A stretch of 64,000 nt of DNA from Streptomyces sp. SPB162 (GTDB lineage: Bacteria > Actinomycetota > Actinomycetes > Streptomycetales > Streptomycetaceae): positions 5,649,001 to 5,713,000 of the forward strand of contig NZ_JAQFII010000001.1 of NCBI RefSeq assembly GCF_029504575.1, given 5' to 3'. The notes beneath the pieces are model-generated. The model had not been told where the DNA came from and ran no database searches. It was given only the letters and a program-made list of their open reading frames with translations. Below are positions 1-8,221 of this stretch, one piece after another (the first letter of the stretch is position 1; each line of letters opens with the position of its first letter). The position numbers were made by a program, and so were the translations under genes.

Positions 1-71
1 ACCCGGACCTGCGCAGCGCCCTGGAGAGCCTGGTCGACGCGGACCGCGAGGAGTACCTCGACAAGGGCTGA
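1..71 (+). CDS. recG: RecG ATP-dependent DNA helicase, C-terminal end (partial)
   Basis: Only the last 22 codons are present; the gene begins before the window. The frame ends PDLRSALESLVDADREEYLD followed by KG and a stop at 69-71. This resembles the C-terminus of actinobacterial RecG, the helicase that remodels stalled replication forks and Holliday junctions. The position just upstream of rsmD and coaD also fits the usual Streptomyces order. No domain is visible in so short a piece, so the name rests on the tail and synteny. Confidence 0.6.
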   Translation, partial: PDLRSALESLVDADREEYLDKG

Positions 72-121
72 GGCAAGGGCTGAGGCAAGGGCTGGGCAAG
101 GGCGGAGGCAAGGGCTGGGGA
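66..121 (+). repeat. short imperfect tandem repeat after recG
   Basis: A 12-base unit close to AGGCAAGGGCTG is repeated about four times directly after the recG stop, with the last copies degenerate. It looks like slippage expansion of the end of recG. No promoter or terminator is evident in it. Confidence 0.6.
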
Positions 122-224
122 GCAGGCCCAACGACCATGCTGAGCAGGTCGATTGTCAGTGGTCCCTGAGAGAATGGACGTAGTCCAAGTCGATGGACGT
201 CGACGGACCTTTGGGGGCAAAAGC

Positions 225-743
225 ATGTCGTTCCGTCATCTCAACGAACTGCCGCTCGGCGACAAGGTCTTCCGGATCGAGCTCGCCAGCGACGACGACA
301 CCAACGTCTCTCTCACCCTCTCCGGATGGAGTGAGGACGACCCCGACACCCTCCTCGCCTCAGGCGACCTGCGGCTGCCCATGGCGGACGTGCCGGCCCT
401 GCGGATCGCGCTCAACCGGGCGCTGCGCGCCCTCGCGCTCGTCGCCGACGTATCGGAGCCCATCCCCGACCGTGACGTGCTCAGGGAGCTGTTCCCCGGC
501 CACGGCGCCCCCTGGGTGCCGCAGCACGAGGAGGAGCTGTTGCGGCGCTTCCACGACAGCGAGACCGTCGCCCGGATAGCCGCCCGCTTCGGGCGGACCC
601 CGGACTCGGTCCGCACCAAACTGCGGGAGCTGGGGCACGACCCGCGGCGCCCGGAGTTCTGCCCGCCCGACGGCTGCCTGTCCTGGTCCCGCTACGCGTC
701 CACCGCGCTGGTGGGGGCGGTGGAGGAGCCCGGCAGGGAGTGA
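225..743 (+). CDS. hypothetical protein with HTH/SANT-like segment
   Basis: This encodes a 172-aa protein that I cannot name. The ATG at 225 is preferred because GGGGGC lies 8 bases upstream; an upstream TTG at 153 and ATG at 174 are in frame but lack a ribosome binding site. The first 85 residues are acidic and mixed alpha/beta in character. Around residues 93-131 (HEEELLRRFHDSETVARIAA and on) the pattern resembles a helix-turn-helix or SANT-like module that checks spacing between helices. The C-terminus has two cysteines (CPPDGC). It sits between recG and rsmD. A DNA-binding role is inference only. Confidence 0.7.
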   Translation: MSFRHLNELPLGDKVFRIELASDDDTNVSLTLSGWSEDDPDTLLASGDLRLPMADVPALRIALNRALRALALVADVSEPIPDRDVLRELFPGHGAPWVPQHEEELLRRFHDSETVARIAARFGRTPDSVRTKLRELGHDPRRPEFCPPDGCLSWSRYASTALVGAVEEPGRE

Positions 744-749
744 CTCCGT

Positions 750-791
750 ATCGTGGGGGAGCGGCGCCGCACAGCGCCGTTCCCCCACGAT
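750..791 (+). terminator. 18-bp stem-loop upstream of rsmD
   Basis: Bases 750-767 pair with 774-791 (18 pairs, one G-U) around the 6-base loop CGCACA. The hairpin lies between the stop of the preceding gene (743) and the rsmD ATG (813). It has no T-run. It may be a factor-independent terminator, an mRNA-stability element or an attenuator. It makes a GTG start at 753 unlikely because that codon would sit inside the stem. Confidence 0.6.
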
Positions 792-812
792 GTCGAGGAC
801 GTGAAGGACGAG

Positions 813-1900
<1,088 letters not shown>

Positions 1901-1957
1901 AGTTCTGCGTGTCCCGTCCGGACCCGGTCGGGCCCCGCTGAGGAAAGACTGACGCCC

Positions 1958-3034
1958 GTGGACGTGCAGAAGAAGCTCGACGAGATCGTCGCGGCCATCG
2001 AAGGCGCGCGGTCCATGCCGATGTCCGCCTCGTGCGTGGTCAACCGCGCCGAGCTGCTGAGCAGGCTCGAAGAGGTGCGCTCCGCGCTCCCCGACTCGCT
2101 GTCGCAGGCCGAGGCGCTCTTGGGCGGCCGTGAGCAGATGGTCGAGGAAGCCCGCCTCGAGGCGAACCGGATCATCGAGTCGGCGCACGCCGAGCGCGGT
2201 TCGATGATCTCGGACACCCAGATCGCCCGCCAGTCGCAGGACGAGGCGGAGCGCATCGTCGCCGAGGCCCGCCGCGAGGCGGAGGAGATCCGCGCCGAGG
2301 CCGACGACTACGTGGACAGCAAGCTGGCCAACTTCGAGGTCGTGCTCACCAAGACCATCGGCTCCGTCGACCGCGGCCGCGAGAAGCTGCTCGGCCAGGG
2401 CCCGGGGCTGGACGAGCAGGGCTACGAGGACGCGGACGCCCCCGAGCGCAGCGCCGACCCGGAGACGCTGCGGCGCCGGGCCGACGAGTACGTGGACACC
2501 AAGCTGGGCGCCTTCGAGGCGGTGCTCTCCAAGACCCTGGAGGCCGTCGGCCGCGGCCGGCTCAAGCTGACCGGCCACAGCGTCGCCGACGAGCTGGGCG
2601 CGCACATGGCGGCCCAGGACGCCGCGGAGGCGGCGGGCGGCCACCAGACCGACGCCGAGTTCATGGCGGGCCTGGCGGCCCCGGTCCCCGAACAGACCCA
2701 GCAGACGGACTACTCGTACGACGCGACGCCGGCCACGCAGGACTACGGATACCAGCAGGACTACGGCCAGCAGGCCGCCTACTCCGACCCGTACGCGGCC
2801 CAGCAACAGCAGCAGGGATACTCCGAGCAGGCCGGCTACGGCGGCTACCAGCAGGAGTACGGTCAGCAGACATACGCCGACCAGCAGGGCCAGTACCAGC
2901 AGCAGTCGTACGAGCAGCAGCACCAGCCCCAGCACCACCCGCACCACGAGCCCGCGGCGCTGGACGAGACCAGCCTCTTCGACACCGGCATGATCGATCT
3001 GAACCGGCTGCGGGAGCTGGAGCAGGGGCGCTGA
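1958..3034 (+). CDS. coiled-coil protein with duplicated motif and Q/Y-rich tail (ATP synthase B/DivIVA-like)
   Basis: This is a 358-aa soluble protein starting at GTG 1958, with GAGGAAAG about 10 bases upstream. Residues 45-120 are a charged coiled coil (EARLEANRIIESAHAERG, EAERIVAEARREAEEIRAEA) of the type often mislabelled ATP synthase B or DivIVA-like. A motif of about 30 residues occurs twice, near 117-150 (DDYVDSKLANFEVVLTKTIG) and 172-205 (DEYVDTKLGAFEAVLSKTLE). Residues 230-335 are a low-complexity Gln/Tyr/Gly region ending in a conserved-looking TGMIDLNRLRELE segment. Its position after coaD is conserved in Streptomyces. A role in envelope or division scaffolding is inference. Confidence 0.85.
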   Translation: MDVQKKLDEIVAAIEGARSMPMSASCVVNRAELLSRLEEVRSALPDSLSQAEALLGGREQMVEEARLEANRIIESAHAERGSMISDTQIARQSQDEAERIVAEARREAEEIRAEADDYVDSKLANFEVVLTKTIGSVDRGREKLLGQGPGLDEQGYEDADAPERSADPETLRRRADEYVDTKLGAFEAVLSKTLEAVGRGRLKLTGHSVADELGAHMAAQDAAEAAGGHQTDAEFMAGLAAPVPEQTQQTDYSYDATPATQDYGYQQDYGQQAAYSDPYAAQQQQQGYSEQAGYGGYQQEYGQQTYADQQGQYQQQSYEQQHQPQHHPHHEPAALDETSLFDTGMIDLNRLRELEQGR

Positions 3035-3135
3035 ACGCGCAGGTCACAGGGTTGCCCGAGGTGTCGGGCGGACGGTCGGCGGGGTGGCGCGAGGCGCTCC
3101 GCCGCCGTCGTGGCGCCGGGAGCGGGGTGGGCGAG

Positions 3136-3164
3136 TTGGGTCCTGCCCGCACGTCCAGTATCCT
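3136..3164 (+). promoter_or_regulatory. candidate housekeeping promoter for the DUF177-rpmF-rnc operon
   Basis: TTGGGT (3136-3141) and TATCCT (3159-3164) are separated by 17 bases. The second fits the TAnnnT pattern of -10 boxes and the first is a partial match to TTGACA. It sits in the 201-base gap before DUF177. Confidence 0.4.
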
Positions 3165-3235
3165 GACCATTCCAGCCGTGTAAATCACCGGCTCTTCGGG
3201 CTGCCCACCCTCCGGGGTGCAGGCATGCCGCACCG

Positions 3236-3856
3236 ATGAAAGAGGAAGCCCTGAAAACCCCCCGTCTCGACCACCGCGAGCCTCTCGTGTTCGACACGCA
3301 CGAGCTGGGTCGTCGTCCTGGTTCGATGCGGAAGGTCTCCCGTTCGGTGCCGGCACCCAAGGATCTCGGTATCGAGGTCATCGGGGTGCCCGAAGGCACG
3401 GCAGTACAGCTGGAGCTCCGACTGGAGTCGGTCATGGAAGGGGTACTTGTCACAGGTACCGTCCGTGCGCCGCTCTCGGGGGAGTGCGTAAGGTGTCTGG
3501 AGCCGTTCGAGCGCAAGCTCGACGCGGACTTCCAAGAGATGTACTCCTACCCCGACGCCGACACCCGGACCGCCCGCAAGGACGAAGCCGGTGACGACGC
3601 GGAGGAGGAGGACGTTCTCTTCCTCGAGGACGACCTGTTCGATCTCGAACCCGCGCTGCGGGACGCGGTGGTGCTCGCACTGCCGCTGCAGCCGGTGTGC
3701 CAGGAAGACTGCCCGGGACTGTGCTCCGATTGCGGAGAGCGGCTCGCGGACGACCCGGACCACCACCATGAGGTCGCCGACATCCGGTGGGCGGCCCTGC
3801 AGGAATTCAAGAAGAGCGGTGCCGACCAGGGCGCCGACGAGAACCAGGAGAAGTAG
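3236..3856 (+). CDS. YceD/DUF177 family protein
   Basis: The 206-aa product belongs to the DUF177 (YceD) family, almost always encoded just upstream of rpmF. It is thought to act in 23S rRNA or large-subunit maturation, but its biochemistry is not settled. Visible features are the core [11 protein letters not shown] (two cysteines), an acidic stretch, the [17 protein letters not shown] segment, and a Cys-rich [16 protein letters not shown] motif that probably binds zinc. The ATG at 3236 is used. An AGAGGA sequence just inside it means a CTG near 3251 is an alternative start. It ends two bases before rpmF. Confidence 0.9.
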   Translation: MKEEALKTPRLDHREPLVFDTHELGRRPGSMRKVSRSVPAPKDLGIEVIGVPEGTAVQLELRLESVMEGVLVTGTVRAPLSGECVRCLEPFERKLDADFQEMYSYPDADTRTARKDEAGDDAEEEDVLFLEDDLFDLEPALRDAVVLALPLQPVCQEDCPGLCSDCGERLADDPDHHHEVADIRWAALQEFKKSGADQGADENQEK

Positions 3857-3858
3857 CC

Positions 3859-4032
3859 GTGGCTGTTCCGAAGCGGAAGATGTCGCGCAGCAACACGCGC
3901 CACCGCCGTGCGCAGTGGAAGGCTGTTGCCGTGAGCCTGGTGGCGTGCGAGAGCTGCCACCAGCCGAAGCAGAGCCACATCGCGTGCCCGAGCTGCGGCA
4001 CGTACAACCGTCGTCAGGTCCTCGAGGTCTGA
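3859..4032 (+). CDS. rpmF: 50S ribosomal protein L32
   Basis: The 57-aa protein starts at GTG 3859 ([20 protein letters not shown]), the standard L32 N-terminus. It has two CxxC pairs, CESC and CPSC, so this is the zinc-binding C+ paralogue. It is part of the large ribosomal subunit. It lies between DUF177 and rnc with spacings of 2 and about 19 bases, consistent with one transcript. Confidence 0.97.
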   Translation: MAVPKRKMSRSNTRHRRAQWKAVAVSLVACESCHQPKQSHIACPSCGTYNRRQVLEV

Positions 4033-4051
4033 TCGGCGGGTGACAGGCTCC

Positions 4052-4789
4052 ATGTCAGACGCCAAATCGCCGAAGCAGGCGCCGGCGGACACAGCCTGGT
4101 CTCACACGCTTCTGGAAGGGCGGCTCGGGTACTCACTCGAGCCCGCCCTTCTGGTGCGTGCGCTGACCCATCGTTCGTTCGCGTACGAGAACGGCGGTCT
4201 GCCCACCAACGAGCGGCTGGAGTTCCTCGGGGACTCCGTGCTGGGCCTGGTGGTCACGGACACGCTGTACCGCACCCACCCCGACCTGCCCGAAGGCCAG
4301 CTGGCCAAGTTGCGGGCCGCGGTGGTCAACTCTCGTGCGCTGGCGGAAGTGAGCCGCGACCTCGAACTGGGCGGATTCATCCGGCTGGGACGGGGCGAGG
4401 AAGGCACCGGCGGCCGGGACAAGGCATCGATCCTCGCGGACACCCTCGAGGCGGTCATCGGCGCGGTCTATCTGGACCAGGGTCTGGATGCCGCGTCGGA
4501 GTTCGTACACCGGCTCTTCGATCCGCTGATCGAGAAGTCGTCCAACCTCGGGGCGGGCCTGGACTGGAAGACCAGTCTCCAGGAGCTGACCGCGAGCGAG
4601 GGCCTGGGTGTGCCCGAGTACGTGGTCACCGAGTCGGGTCCCGACCACGAGAAGACCTTCACGGCTGCCGCCCGCGTCGGTGGTGTCGAGTACGGCGCCG
4701 GCACCGGCCGCAGCAAGAAGGAAGCAGAACAGCAGGCGGCCGAGGCCGCCTGGCGCGCGATCCGCGCATCCGCCTCGGCGGCCAGCTGA
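4052..4789 (+). CDS. rnc: ribonuclease III (AbsB)
   Basis: RNase III cleaves double-stranded RNA, including rRNA precursors. In S. coelicolor its orthologue is AbsB, which is needed for normal antibiotic production. The 245-aa protein has the endonuclease signature [16 protein letters not shown] (about 53-68) with the catalytic Glu and Asp, followed by [17 protein letters not shown]-terminal double-stranded RNA-binding domain starts at DWKTSLQEL and ends with [16 protein letters not shown]. The ATG at 4052 is preferred over an upstream GTG at 4040. It is followed by a stem-loop. Confidence 0.95.
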   Translation: MSDAKSPKQAPADTAWSHTLLEGRLGYSLEPALLVRALTHRSFAYENGGLPTNERLEFLGDSVLGLVVTDTLYRTHPDLPEGQLAKLRAAVVNSRALAEVSRDLELGGFIRLGRGEEGTGGRDKASILADTLEAVIGAVYLDQGLDAASEFVHRLFDPLIEKSSNLGAGLDWKTSLQELTASEGLGVPEYVVTESGPDHEKTFTAAARVGGVEYGAGTGRSKKEAEQQAAEAAWRAIRASASAAS

Positions 4790-4806
4790 TCGCGTCACGT
4801 CAGAAC

Positions 4807-4835
4807 GAGCCCACCGACGATCAGTCGGTGGGCTC
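4807..4835 (+). terminator. stem-loop between rnc and mutM
   Basis: A perfect 11-bp inverted repeat, GAGCCCACCGA (4807-4817) with TCGGTGGGCTC (4825-4835), has a 7-base loop. There is no T-run, which is usual in this GC range. It could terminate or attenuate transcription before mutM. Confidence 0.65.
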
Positions 4836-4858
4836 GACGCGTACCCGGAGGAGTGGCG

Positions 4859-5725
4859 TTGCCCGAGCTGCCTGAGGTCGAAGTGGTCCGCATCGGTCTG
4901 GAGCGCTGGGTCAGCGGGCGCACCGTTGCGGACGCGGAGGTGCTGCACCCGCGCGCCGTCCGCCGGCACCTGGCGGGCGGCGAGGACTTCGCCGACCGGC
5001 TGTCCGGCGCGCTGATCGGCCCGGCCCGCCGCCGCGGCAAGTACCTGTGGCTGCCGCTCGACGGCACGACCGCGCTGCTCGGGCACCTCGGGATGAGCGG
5101 CCAGCTGCTGGTCCAGCCGCACGCCGCCCCCGACGAGACCCATTTGCGGATCCGGATCCGCTTCGACGACGCGCTCGGCACCGAGCTGCGCTTCGTCGAC
5201 CAGCGCACCTTCGGCGGCCTGTCGCTGCACGACACCGTGCCGGGCAGCCCGCTGGCGCTGCCGGTACCGCTCGCGCACATCGCGCCCGACCCGCTGGAGG
5301 ACGCCTTCGACGAGGAGGTCTTCCACGCCGCGCTGCGCCGTCGCCGGACCACGATCAAGCGCGCCCTGCTGGACCAGTCGCTGATCAGCGGGGTCGGCAA
5401 CATCTACGCGGACGAGGCGCTGTGGCGCTCGCGGCTGCACTACGAGCGGCCCACCGCGACGATGACCCGGCCCAGGACAGCCGAGCTGGTCACGCACATC
5501 CGCGAGGTGATGAGCGACGCGCTGGCGGCCGGCGGCACGAGTTTCGACAGCCTGTACGTGAACGTCAACGGCGAATCCGGCTACTTCGACCGGTCGCTGG
5601 ACGCGTACGGGCGGGAGAACGAGCCCTGCCGCCGCTGCGGCACCCCGATGCGCCGGCGCCCCTGGATGAACCGGTCCAGCTACTTCTGCCCGCGCTGCCA
5701 GCGCCCGCCGGTCATCGGTCGCTAG
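4859..5725 (+). CDS. mutM: formamidopyrimidine-DNA glycosylase
   Basis: MutM (Fpg) removes oxidised purines such as 8-oxoguanine and nicks the abasic site. The start is TTG 4859, because the enzyme needs an N-terminal proline after Met removal: the next codons read [10 protein letters not shown], giving catalytic Pro and Glu. GGAGGAG lies just upstream. The C-terminal zinc finger [12 protein letters not shown]...FCPRC is intact and the H2TH region contains [14 protein letters not shown]. The 288-aa length is normal. Its end overlaps the convergent HxlR gene by 14 bases. Confidence 0.95.
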   Translation: MPELPEVEVVRIGLERWVSGRTVADAEVLHPRAVRRHLAGGEDFADRLSGALIGPARRRGKYLWLPLDGTTALLGHLGMSGQLLVQPHAAPDETHLRIRIRFDDALGTELRFVDQRTFGGLSLHDTVPGSPLALPVPLAHIAPDPLEDAFDEEVFHAALRRRRTTIKRALLDQSLISGVGNIYADEALWRSRLHYERPTATMTRPRTAELVTHIREVMSDALAAGGTSFDSLYVNVNGESGYFDRSLDAYGRENEPCRRCGTPMRRRPWMNRSSYFCPRCQRPPVIGR

Positions 5726-6146
5726 AGCCGGTCCGCACAGTGGCGGCGTGCTGCGCGTCGTAGCTCTCCCGGGCGGCCAGCACCTCGGGCATCCGGCCCT
5801 CGACCAGGTGGATCAGGTCGAGCAGCCGGCGGGTGGTCTCCCGGCCCAGCTCGGTGAGGCGGTAGTCGACGCGCGGCGGGTTGGTCGTCTGCGCCTCGCG
5901 GTGCACCAGTCCGTCGCGCTCCAGGGCGTGCAGCGTCTGGGAGAGCATCTTCTCGCTCACCCCGGCGATCCGGCGGCGCAGCTCGTTGAAGCGCACGGTG
6001 TCCTCGCCGAGCGCGCCGAGCGTCAGGCTCCCCCAGCGGCCGGTGACGTGCTCCAGCGTGCCGCGGGAGGGGCAGTCGCGCGCGAAGACGTTGAACGGCA
6101 GCTGCGCGTCGTCCTGGGGGCCGCACGTACCGGTACGGGTGCTCAT
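5712..6146 (-). CDS. HxlR-family winged-helix regulator
   Basis: The 144-aa protein matches the HxlR type of winged-helix transcription factor. It has an N-terminal cysteine ([16 protein letters not shown]), the [20 protein letters not shown] recognition segment, and the beta wing [12 protein letters not shown]. Family members often sense electrophiles or redox change through the N-terminal cysteine and control a neighbouring gene. Here no obvious target is adjacent: the upstream gene is a CAP-domain protein on the same strand. The stop overlaps the end of mutM. Confidence 0.9.
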   Translation of the reverse strand: MSTRTGTCGPQDDAQLPFNVFARDCPSRGTLEHVTGRWGSLTLGALGEDTVRFNELRRRIAGVSEKMLSQTLHALERDGLVHREAQTTNPPRVDYRLTELGRETTRRLLDLIHLVEGRMPEVLAARESYDAQHAATVRTGSSDR

Positions 6147-6222
6147 GGTGGGAGCGTACTCCCGGGTTGCGCTGACCCAGGGATTGCGCTTTCGAAAAGT
6201 CAGCCCTCCGGCTCTCCTTCTC

Positions 6223-7095
6223 CTAGAAGCCGAAGTCCTGCGTCCACCAGGGGCCGCCCGGCGCGTAGTGGACGCCTATGCCGAGGGTCTTGTAGTCGCA
6301 GTTCAGGATGTTGGCGCGGTGCCCCTCGCTGTTCATCCACGCGGTCATCACGGCCTCCGCGTCCGCTTGGCCGCGGGCGATGTTCTCCCCGCCCAGGCTG
6401 GTGACGCCGGCCGCCTTGGCCCGGTCCCAGGGGGTGTGGCCGTCCGGGTCGGTGTGGTCGAAGAAGCTCCGGATCGCCATGTCCTCGCTGAAGGCCTGGG
6501 CGAGCTTGCTCAGCGACGCGTCGGCGGTCACGGGGGCGCAGCCGACCTTGGCACGTTCGACGTTCACCAGGTTCAGCACCGCGGCCTGGGCCGTGACGGC
6601 CGAATCGGTCGGGCTGGGCGTCGGGGTCGCGGTGCGGGTCGGCGTCGGAGCGGGGGTGGTGGGCCGGGGGGTGACCGGCTTCCGGGTGGGTGTGACCTTG
6701 GGGGCCGGGGTGGTGCTGGGCGCGGCGGCCGAGGTCGGCGGCGTCGTCGTCCTGGGGGTGCTTCCGCGGGTCGTGGTGGGGCTGGTCGGTACGGAAGGGC
6801 GGCCGGTGCTCCGCGGGGAGGGGGAGCCGGTATCCGGCAGGTAGGGGCCGGACGAGCCGTCCGGCTGGGGGCGTGTCCCCCCGGGAATGTCGCCCTGGGC
6901 GGCGACGCCCCCCGGTGCTCCGTTCAGCGACGGCAGCAGCCCGGACGACATCGCGACGGCGCCCACGGCCAGAGCGGCGGACGACGCCAGCAGGCCGGTG
7001 CGAACGGCGCTGTGGCGTCGCCGCGGGCCGCGGTGGCCCCGGCGGTCCCGGGTCGGCGCGACGGCCTGGGTGGCATTGCGACTGTGGCGGCCCAT
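6223..7095 (-). CDS. secreted or anchored CAP-domain protein
   Basis: This 290-aa protein has an Arg-rich N-terminus followed by one hydrophobic segment (about 33-54), which could be a signal peptide or signal anchor. A long Pro/Thr/Ser linker (about 75-160) follows, then a CAP (SCP/PR1) domain. CAP hallmarks visible are LVNVERAKVGCAP, SEDMAIRSFFDHTDPDG, GENIARG and GHRANILNCDYKTLGIG. Bacterial CAP proteins are extracellular and their substrates are mostly unknown. No catalytic role should be assumed. It lies upstream of the HxlR gene on the same strand. Confidence 0.88.
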   Translation of the reverse strand: MGRHSRNATQAVAPTRDRRGHRGPRRRHSAVRTGLLASSAALAVGAVAMSSGLLPSLNGAPGGVAAQGDIPGGTRPQPDGSSGPYLPDTGSPSPRSTGRPSVPTSPTTTRGSTPRTTTPPTSAAAPSTTPAPKVTPTRKPVTPRPTTPAPTPTRTATPTPSPTDSAVTAQAAVLNLVNVERAKVGCAPVTADASLSKLAQAFSEDMAIRSFFDHTDPDGHTPWDRAKAAGVTSLGGENIARGQADAEAVMTAWMNSEGHRANILNCDYKTLGIGVHYAPGGPWWTQDFGF

Positions 7096-7217
7096 GTCTC
7101 GCTGTCCTCATCGTCGCGGATTAACCCGAACGGGTGAGTCCTGTTGCGCGCCGACTGTAGCGAATGACGCACGTGGCCGGAGTGAAGCGTGGGCAACTGA
7201 CGGGATAGCGTGCACAC

Positions 7218-7499
7218 ATGAACGAAAATGTCCGGCTTACGGCCTGGGTGCGCGGACGCGTCCAGGGCGTCGGCTTCCGCTGGTGGACCCGGGCCAACGC
7301 GATGCGCATCGGTGGCCTGGCGGGTTACGCCGGAAACCTCGCCGACGGCCGGGTGCAGGTGGTGGCCGAGGGGGACCGCGCGCAGTGCGAACAGTTGCTC
7401 GACTGGCTGGTGACGGGGGACACGCCCGGCCGCGTCGAGGGTGTCACGGAGATCTGGGGTCGGCCGCGCGGCGGGTACGACGGCTTCGAGATCCGCTGA
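7218..7499 (+). CDS. acyP: acylphosphatase
   Basis: The 93-aa enzyme hydrolyses acyl phosphates such as carbamoyl phosphate and 1,3-bisphosphoglycerate. The signature [11 protein letters not shown] places the catalytic arginine at R21, and GYAGNLADG places the catalytic asparagine at N40. Length and motifs are standard. It is monocistronic in appearance, divergent from the CAP gene, with 122 bases between them. Confidence 0.93.
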   Translation: MNENVRLTAWVRGRVQGVGFRWWTRANAMRIGGLAGYAGNLADGRVQVVAEGDRAQCEQLLDWLVTGDTPGRVEGVTEIWGRPRGGYDGFEIR

Positions 7500-7842
7500 T
7501 CGTTACGCCTCGCGTACATGCCGTGTGCAATCGCCTACGGCAAGTACTCACCGGACAGTTGCCATATCCGGAGTGTCGTGCAAGGCTGCCGACATCGAGG
7601 ATGATCTCGACGCCCCACGGGCAGCCGCCGGCGCTCTTCCGCCGTGTTTTCTGAGGCTGACCCGATGGCTGGGCTGTGATCGTGTTGACCGTGTACCTAT
7701 TTGGTGAGACGCTGGAAGCCCCGCGCATCGTAGCCGTAATGCAACCTAAGCGGCGGCTTCGGCGCACCGCGCGGGTGCACATTCCCCTCACCCACGACCC
7801 TACCGCTCCCGGTCGGTCACTCAGCGTGGAGGACCATCAATC
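7500..7842. other. 343-base intergenic region without a convincing gene
   Basis: No open frame here has a ribosome binding site and family resemblance; the frames present are short and arginine-rich. The only regulatory hint is TTGACC at 7685-7690, a good -35 match, with a weak -10 (GACGCT at 7708-7713). It may serve the small gene at 7843 and smc. Confidence 0.5.
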
Positions 7843-8046
7843 ATGGCAAAGGCGCTTCTCGGTTATGTCGGCGGCCCCGACCCGCGACTCCTCGCCGAGA
7901 TGCGAAGGCTTCAGCAGCGCGTTCAGGATCTGGAATCCGAATTGGTTCGGATGCAGACGGAGAACGACGCGCTGACTGTGGCGTCGCACGAAGAGTCGCT
8001 GCTCAGCAGCATCGATGTATCGCGCGCGGAGCCCGTGCTCGCCTGA
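7843..8046 (+). CDS. small conserved coiled-coil protein upstream of smc
   Basis: A 67-aa protein begins at ATG 7843, with GGAGGACC about 8 bases upstream. Residues 16-45 (LLAEMRRLQQRVQDLESELV and on) form a leucine-heptad coiled coil. The start MAKALLGYVGGPDP is distinctive, and I recall similar small proteins upstream of smc in other streptomycetes. The function is unknown. It is followed by a strong stem-loop, so it may have its own transcript. Confidence 0.8.
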   Translation: MAKALLGYVGGPDPRLLAEMRRLQQRVQDLESELVRMQTENDALTVASHEESLLSSIDVSRAEPVLA

Positions 8047-8095
8047 TCCGGCCTGATCACCGGACGGGTGCCACGGCACCGCCAACGCATTGTGC

Positions 8096-8117
8096 AAGGG
8101 ACGCTTCGGCGTCCCTT
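8096..8117 (+). terminator. TTCG-capped stem-loop
   Basis: AAGGGACGC (8096-8104) pairs perfectly with GCGTCCCTT (8109-8117) around a stable TTCG tetraloop. This is a typical strong terminator hairpin after the small coiled-coil gene and before smc. Confidence 0.75.
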
Positions 8118-8221
8118 CGTCGTTCCGTCTTCATCCGCGGGCCCCCCGACGATCACTGTTCTCATGGTGTGCCCTGCACCTTCCCTGGTGAAACCGAACC
8201 CGGAAGGTAGAGTCCGACGGC

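Noticed and set aside
7676-7975. 99-codon plus frame between acylphosphatase and the small coiled-coil gene
   Set aside because: Arg-rich, overlaps the better-supported gene at 7843 and lacks a ribosome binding site.
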